This document shows, one piece after another, positions 61,507-64,000 of a DNA stretch of 64,000 nucleotides. Every line of letters begins with the position of its first letter. Within the stretch, counting starts at the first letter, position 1. Source of the stretch: Homarus americanus (lineage: Eukaryota; Arthropoda; Malacostraca; Decapoda; Nephropidae). The stretch is taken from contig NW_024724368.1 of NCBI RefSeq assembly GCF_018991925.1, positions 6,683,808 to 6,747,807 of the forward strand. Direction: 5' to 3'. The position numbers and the translations under genes were made by a program. The notes beneath the pieces were generated by a model. That model worked only from the letters and a program-made list of their open reading frames with translations, did not search any database and was not told the DNA's origin.

Positions 61507-62003
61507 GTGCCTAAAGTTCAGTTGATCCCCGGGGTGCCTAAAGTTAAGTTGATCCCTGGGGTGCCTAAAGTTAATTTGATCCCTGGGGTGCCTAAAGTTC
61601 AGTTGATCCCTGGGGTGCCTAAAGTTCAGTTGATCGCTGGGGTGCCTAAAGTTCTGTTGATCCCTGGGGTGCCTAAAGTTAAGTTGATCCCTGGGGTGCC
61701 TAAAGTTCAGTTGATCCCGGGGTGCCTAAAGTTCAGTTGATCGCTGGGGTGCCTAAAGTTCAAGTTCAGTTGATCGCTGCCTAAAGTTCAGGGATCGTGC
61801 CTAAAGTTCAGTTGATCGCTGGGGTGCCTTAAGTTCAGTTGATCGCTGGGGTGCCTAAAGTTAAGTTGATCGCTGGGGTGCCTAAAGTTAAGTTGATCCC
61901 TGGGGTGCCTAAAGTTCAGTTGATCCCTGGGGTGCCTAAAGTTCAGTTGGTCCCTGGGGTGCCTAAAGATCAGTTGATCCCTGGGGTGCCTAAAGATCAG
62001 TTG
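61507..62003 (+). repeat. 27-bp minisatellite, about 18 copies
   Basis: The unit is GTGCCTAAAGTTCAGTTGAT plus CCCTGGG. Variants are AAGTT/CAGTT, CCCTGG/CGCTGG and late AAGATC. Two indel sites (about 61717 and 61760-61800) break the frame, otherwise open as GVPKVQLIP-type repeats. Confidence 0.95.
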
Positions 62004-62009
62004 AACCAA

Positions 62010-62232
62010 AAAAATTCAAAATTTTTCCCAAAATTTAAAAAAATCAAATTTTTTAAAAAAATTTCCAAAATTTTTCAAAATTTTGTGAAAATTTCGGAAA
62101 TTTTTGAAAACTTATTTTCTTTTTTAAATTTCTGATTTTTTTTTTAAATTTCTGAAAATTTTAAATTTCTGAAATTTTTTTTTGAAAATTCCGAATTTTT
62201 TTTTTTTAATTTCTGAAAATTTTTTGAAAATG
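62010..62232 (+). repeat. A-run/T-run tract with AAATTT foldbacks
   Basis: AAAATTTTT-type blocks alternate with short C or G breaks, then TTTAAATTTCTGA units repeat about six times. Begins where the 27-bp array ends. Confidence 0.9.
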
Positions 62233-62539
62233 TTCATAGGTGTTGAAAATGGCCTTCACGTTTTGATCTGTATACACTCAAGCTGTTCCCATCTTCACAA
62301 ACCACCGCCTCGGGTCATGTCTCTTTTCAAGCACTCAACTAATACCAGAGTCGAGTAAGTATACGAGTGAACTCTCCTTAGATATAGGTATAAGCTATGA
62401 ATAAGGACAGTATAGTGATGATATTAAAATCTTTGAATATAATGCGTAACGGTAACTTAATTAAGCAGTTATATTCACCTAGTTGTGTATGAAACGAGAC
62501 ATGCACCGAGACAGTGGTTCGTGCAGAAGGCCAGTGATT

Positions 62540-62685
62540 CAACCCCCTACCCCCCCACCCCACCCCCCACCCCCTCACCTCCATCCCCTGCGTCAGGCAC
62601 ATTGTTACCAGATCTGAACTGCCATCACCTAAAAGAGCTCTCGACAGGGTGGGGGGCGTGGGGGGGCGGGGGGAGGGGATTCTTT
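62540..62685. repeat. Paired C-rich and G-rich tracts
   Basis: CCCCACCCC-type at 62543-62585 and GGGGGGCGGGGGGAGGGG-type at 62650-62680 are mutually complementary and could fold across about 70 bases. Confidence 0.7.
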
Positions 62686-62769
62686 TATGAGTGACTGTAC
62701 TGCTTCCTAAACATTCAATGAACATAATAACACAAACCTATTATATCTCAAAAGGCCTAATAAACCAGT

Positions 62770-63010
62770 AACACATTACATGGAGCATATTAACACTCCA
62801 ATTAGCATAATAACACTACTTAATGCTCTTCACAGAGGAGCATAATAACAGAGACTAATTACACTTACTATCTTCTTTGGAATAATAACAACATTCTTTA
62901 ATATATTCATCTTAGCATGGAGACACTATGCTCATTCATGGGAGCATAATAACACCAGCTAACACACTCAACGGAGCATAATAACACCTAATTCATTTCA
63001 GGAAGCATTA
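62770..63010 (+). repeat. Degenerate GGAGCATAATAACAC repeat
   Basis: At least six GAGCATA(A/T)TAACA-like cores spaced about 30-50 bases, with CTAACACA/CTAATTACA linkers. Confidence 0.75.
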
Positions 63011-63115
63011 ATTACATTACATAACACGGCCCGTTATCTTCGCCTTCACTACCAGGTAAAATAAAGGAACAAAGTAATTGTCTTTCATTTCCGTCTTAAG
63101 TGCGTCATTAATTAC

Positions 63116-63116
63116 C

Positions 63117-63149
<33 letters not shown>

Positions 63150-63164
63150 GAGAGAGAGAGAGAG
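63116..63164 (+). repeat. (AG)n microsatellite
   Basis: AG units with one GGG interruption. Confidence 0.95.
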
Positions 63165-64000
63165 CTATTGTTGTTCGTAAATCCCACAGTATATTGCACA
63201 GCGACACTGATTGGTTGGAATACGAGCCGGATATAACCTGACAGCCAATCAAGTACTGAGTTACAAAATATCACCCAAAACATGACTCAGTATCTTGAGA
63301 AATGCGAGAGTGTTGTTTTGAAATCGTAAAAATGAGAGTAGGTTGAGCAGCTGAGTCTACGCCATTGATAAAGGTAAGATATGTCTCTCTGGTGGGGTGA
63401 GTCAGCGCCACACACACCCACGTCATCAGCGAGCTTCTTGTGCCTTAGGTCGCACACCGCAGGGGTCACCTCACACACACTAATGACTCACGCACGTGCT
63501 TCTTCGTCAGTCATTACCGCACCAGTAGCTACCTTCAACACTCTAATCTCCATATTTTATTTTTCCTCTCTCTGCCTTCTTAAAATACTACCTATGTAAT
63601 ATTAGGTCATTTAACTGTCAGTAAAAATGTTCTGTATATTATGAGTTTTGTAAACATTGTACTGAAGTGTTTTATTTTTACGAATCTCTTTTACTGTTTT
63701 TGAGAATATATATTAATACGTGTTGTAATACTACCGTGTTATCGTTAAGATCACCATGGTCATCACTCCTACACGACACGTTATCTTAAATTTCAATCTG
63801 GAAGTTATCATCACTGGAGACACTTAACCCGTGAAAGGATGGAATTTAACACGAAAATAACCTCTGAATATTTCTGGCCAATCACAACCACAGATGAGTT
63901 TTGACCTTAATATAATCCTCAGTTATCTTTTGATCCTTCAGGAGATTAAGGGGCGCCAGTCCTCATAAGCCCTCTACTGTGTTGTCTCTCTGCATCTACA
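63165..64000. other. Intergenic, no gene recognised
   Basis: Ordinary sequence to the window end. Small open frames around 63287-63599 show no domain. Confidence 0.5.

Overview
The window looks like intergenic, repeat-rich nuclear DNA of an arthropod, most plausibly a decapod crustacean. Supporting signs are many interstitial TTAGG/CCTAA runs (the arthropod telomere motif), very dense di- and trinucleotide microsatellites, numerous minisatellites, and decayed retroelements of types common in crustaceans (CR1-like LINE, GIY-YIG Penelope-like element, I-type LINE with RNase H). The species assignment is inference. I find no host protein gene with a convincing exon structure, no rRNA and no functional tRNA. 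Every protein-like stretch I recognise comes from a mobile or multi-copy element.

Layout. 1-2443 (+) is a decayed member of a multi-copy invertebrate protein family with a nuclease-like core and a Cys-rich C-terminal tail; it is cut by the window edge and carries three in-frame stops and two frameshifts. 2444-6000 is plain intergenic sequence. 6000-6071 is a tRNA-derived SINE head and 6329-7704 a 1.4 kb minisatellite. 9113-11968 is a Penelope-like element complex: a foldback derivative, a 100-N assembly gap, and a decayed RT plus GIY-YIG coding region on the minus strand, enclosed by inverted terminal copies and (TA)n tracts. 12-36 kb has no genes but holds tandem arrays, a second SINE copy (25400-25526) and one copy of a dispersed repeat (27940-28247). 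36539-37002 is a 29-copy, almost perfectly uniform 16-bp array.

About 38577-42070 (+) is a CR1-like LINE: the end of an SGNH-esterase ORF1, then ORF2 with endonuclease and reverse transcriptase, split by one frameshift. 43475-43783 is a TA-flanked MITE with 37-bp terminal inverted repeats. 44-59 kb has further arrays, a second copy of the dispersed repeat (47771-48007), a tRNA-like repeat (46440-46690) and two copies of a 150-bp MITE (53332-53481, 57974-58125). 59562-60960 (-) is the 3' end of an I-type LINE with an RNase H domain. 61507-62003 is a 27-bp minisatellite running into an A/T tract.

No operon-like or pathway relations exist here. The elements are independent insertions of different ages. 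The least-described item is the nuclease-like Cys-tail family at the left edge; the most structured is the Penelope-like complex.
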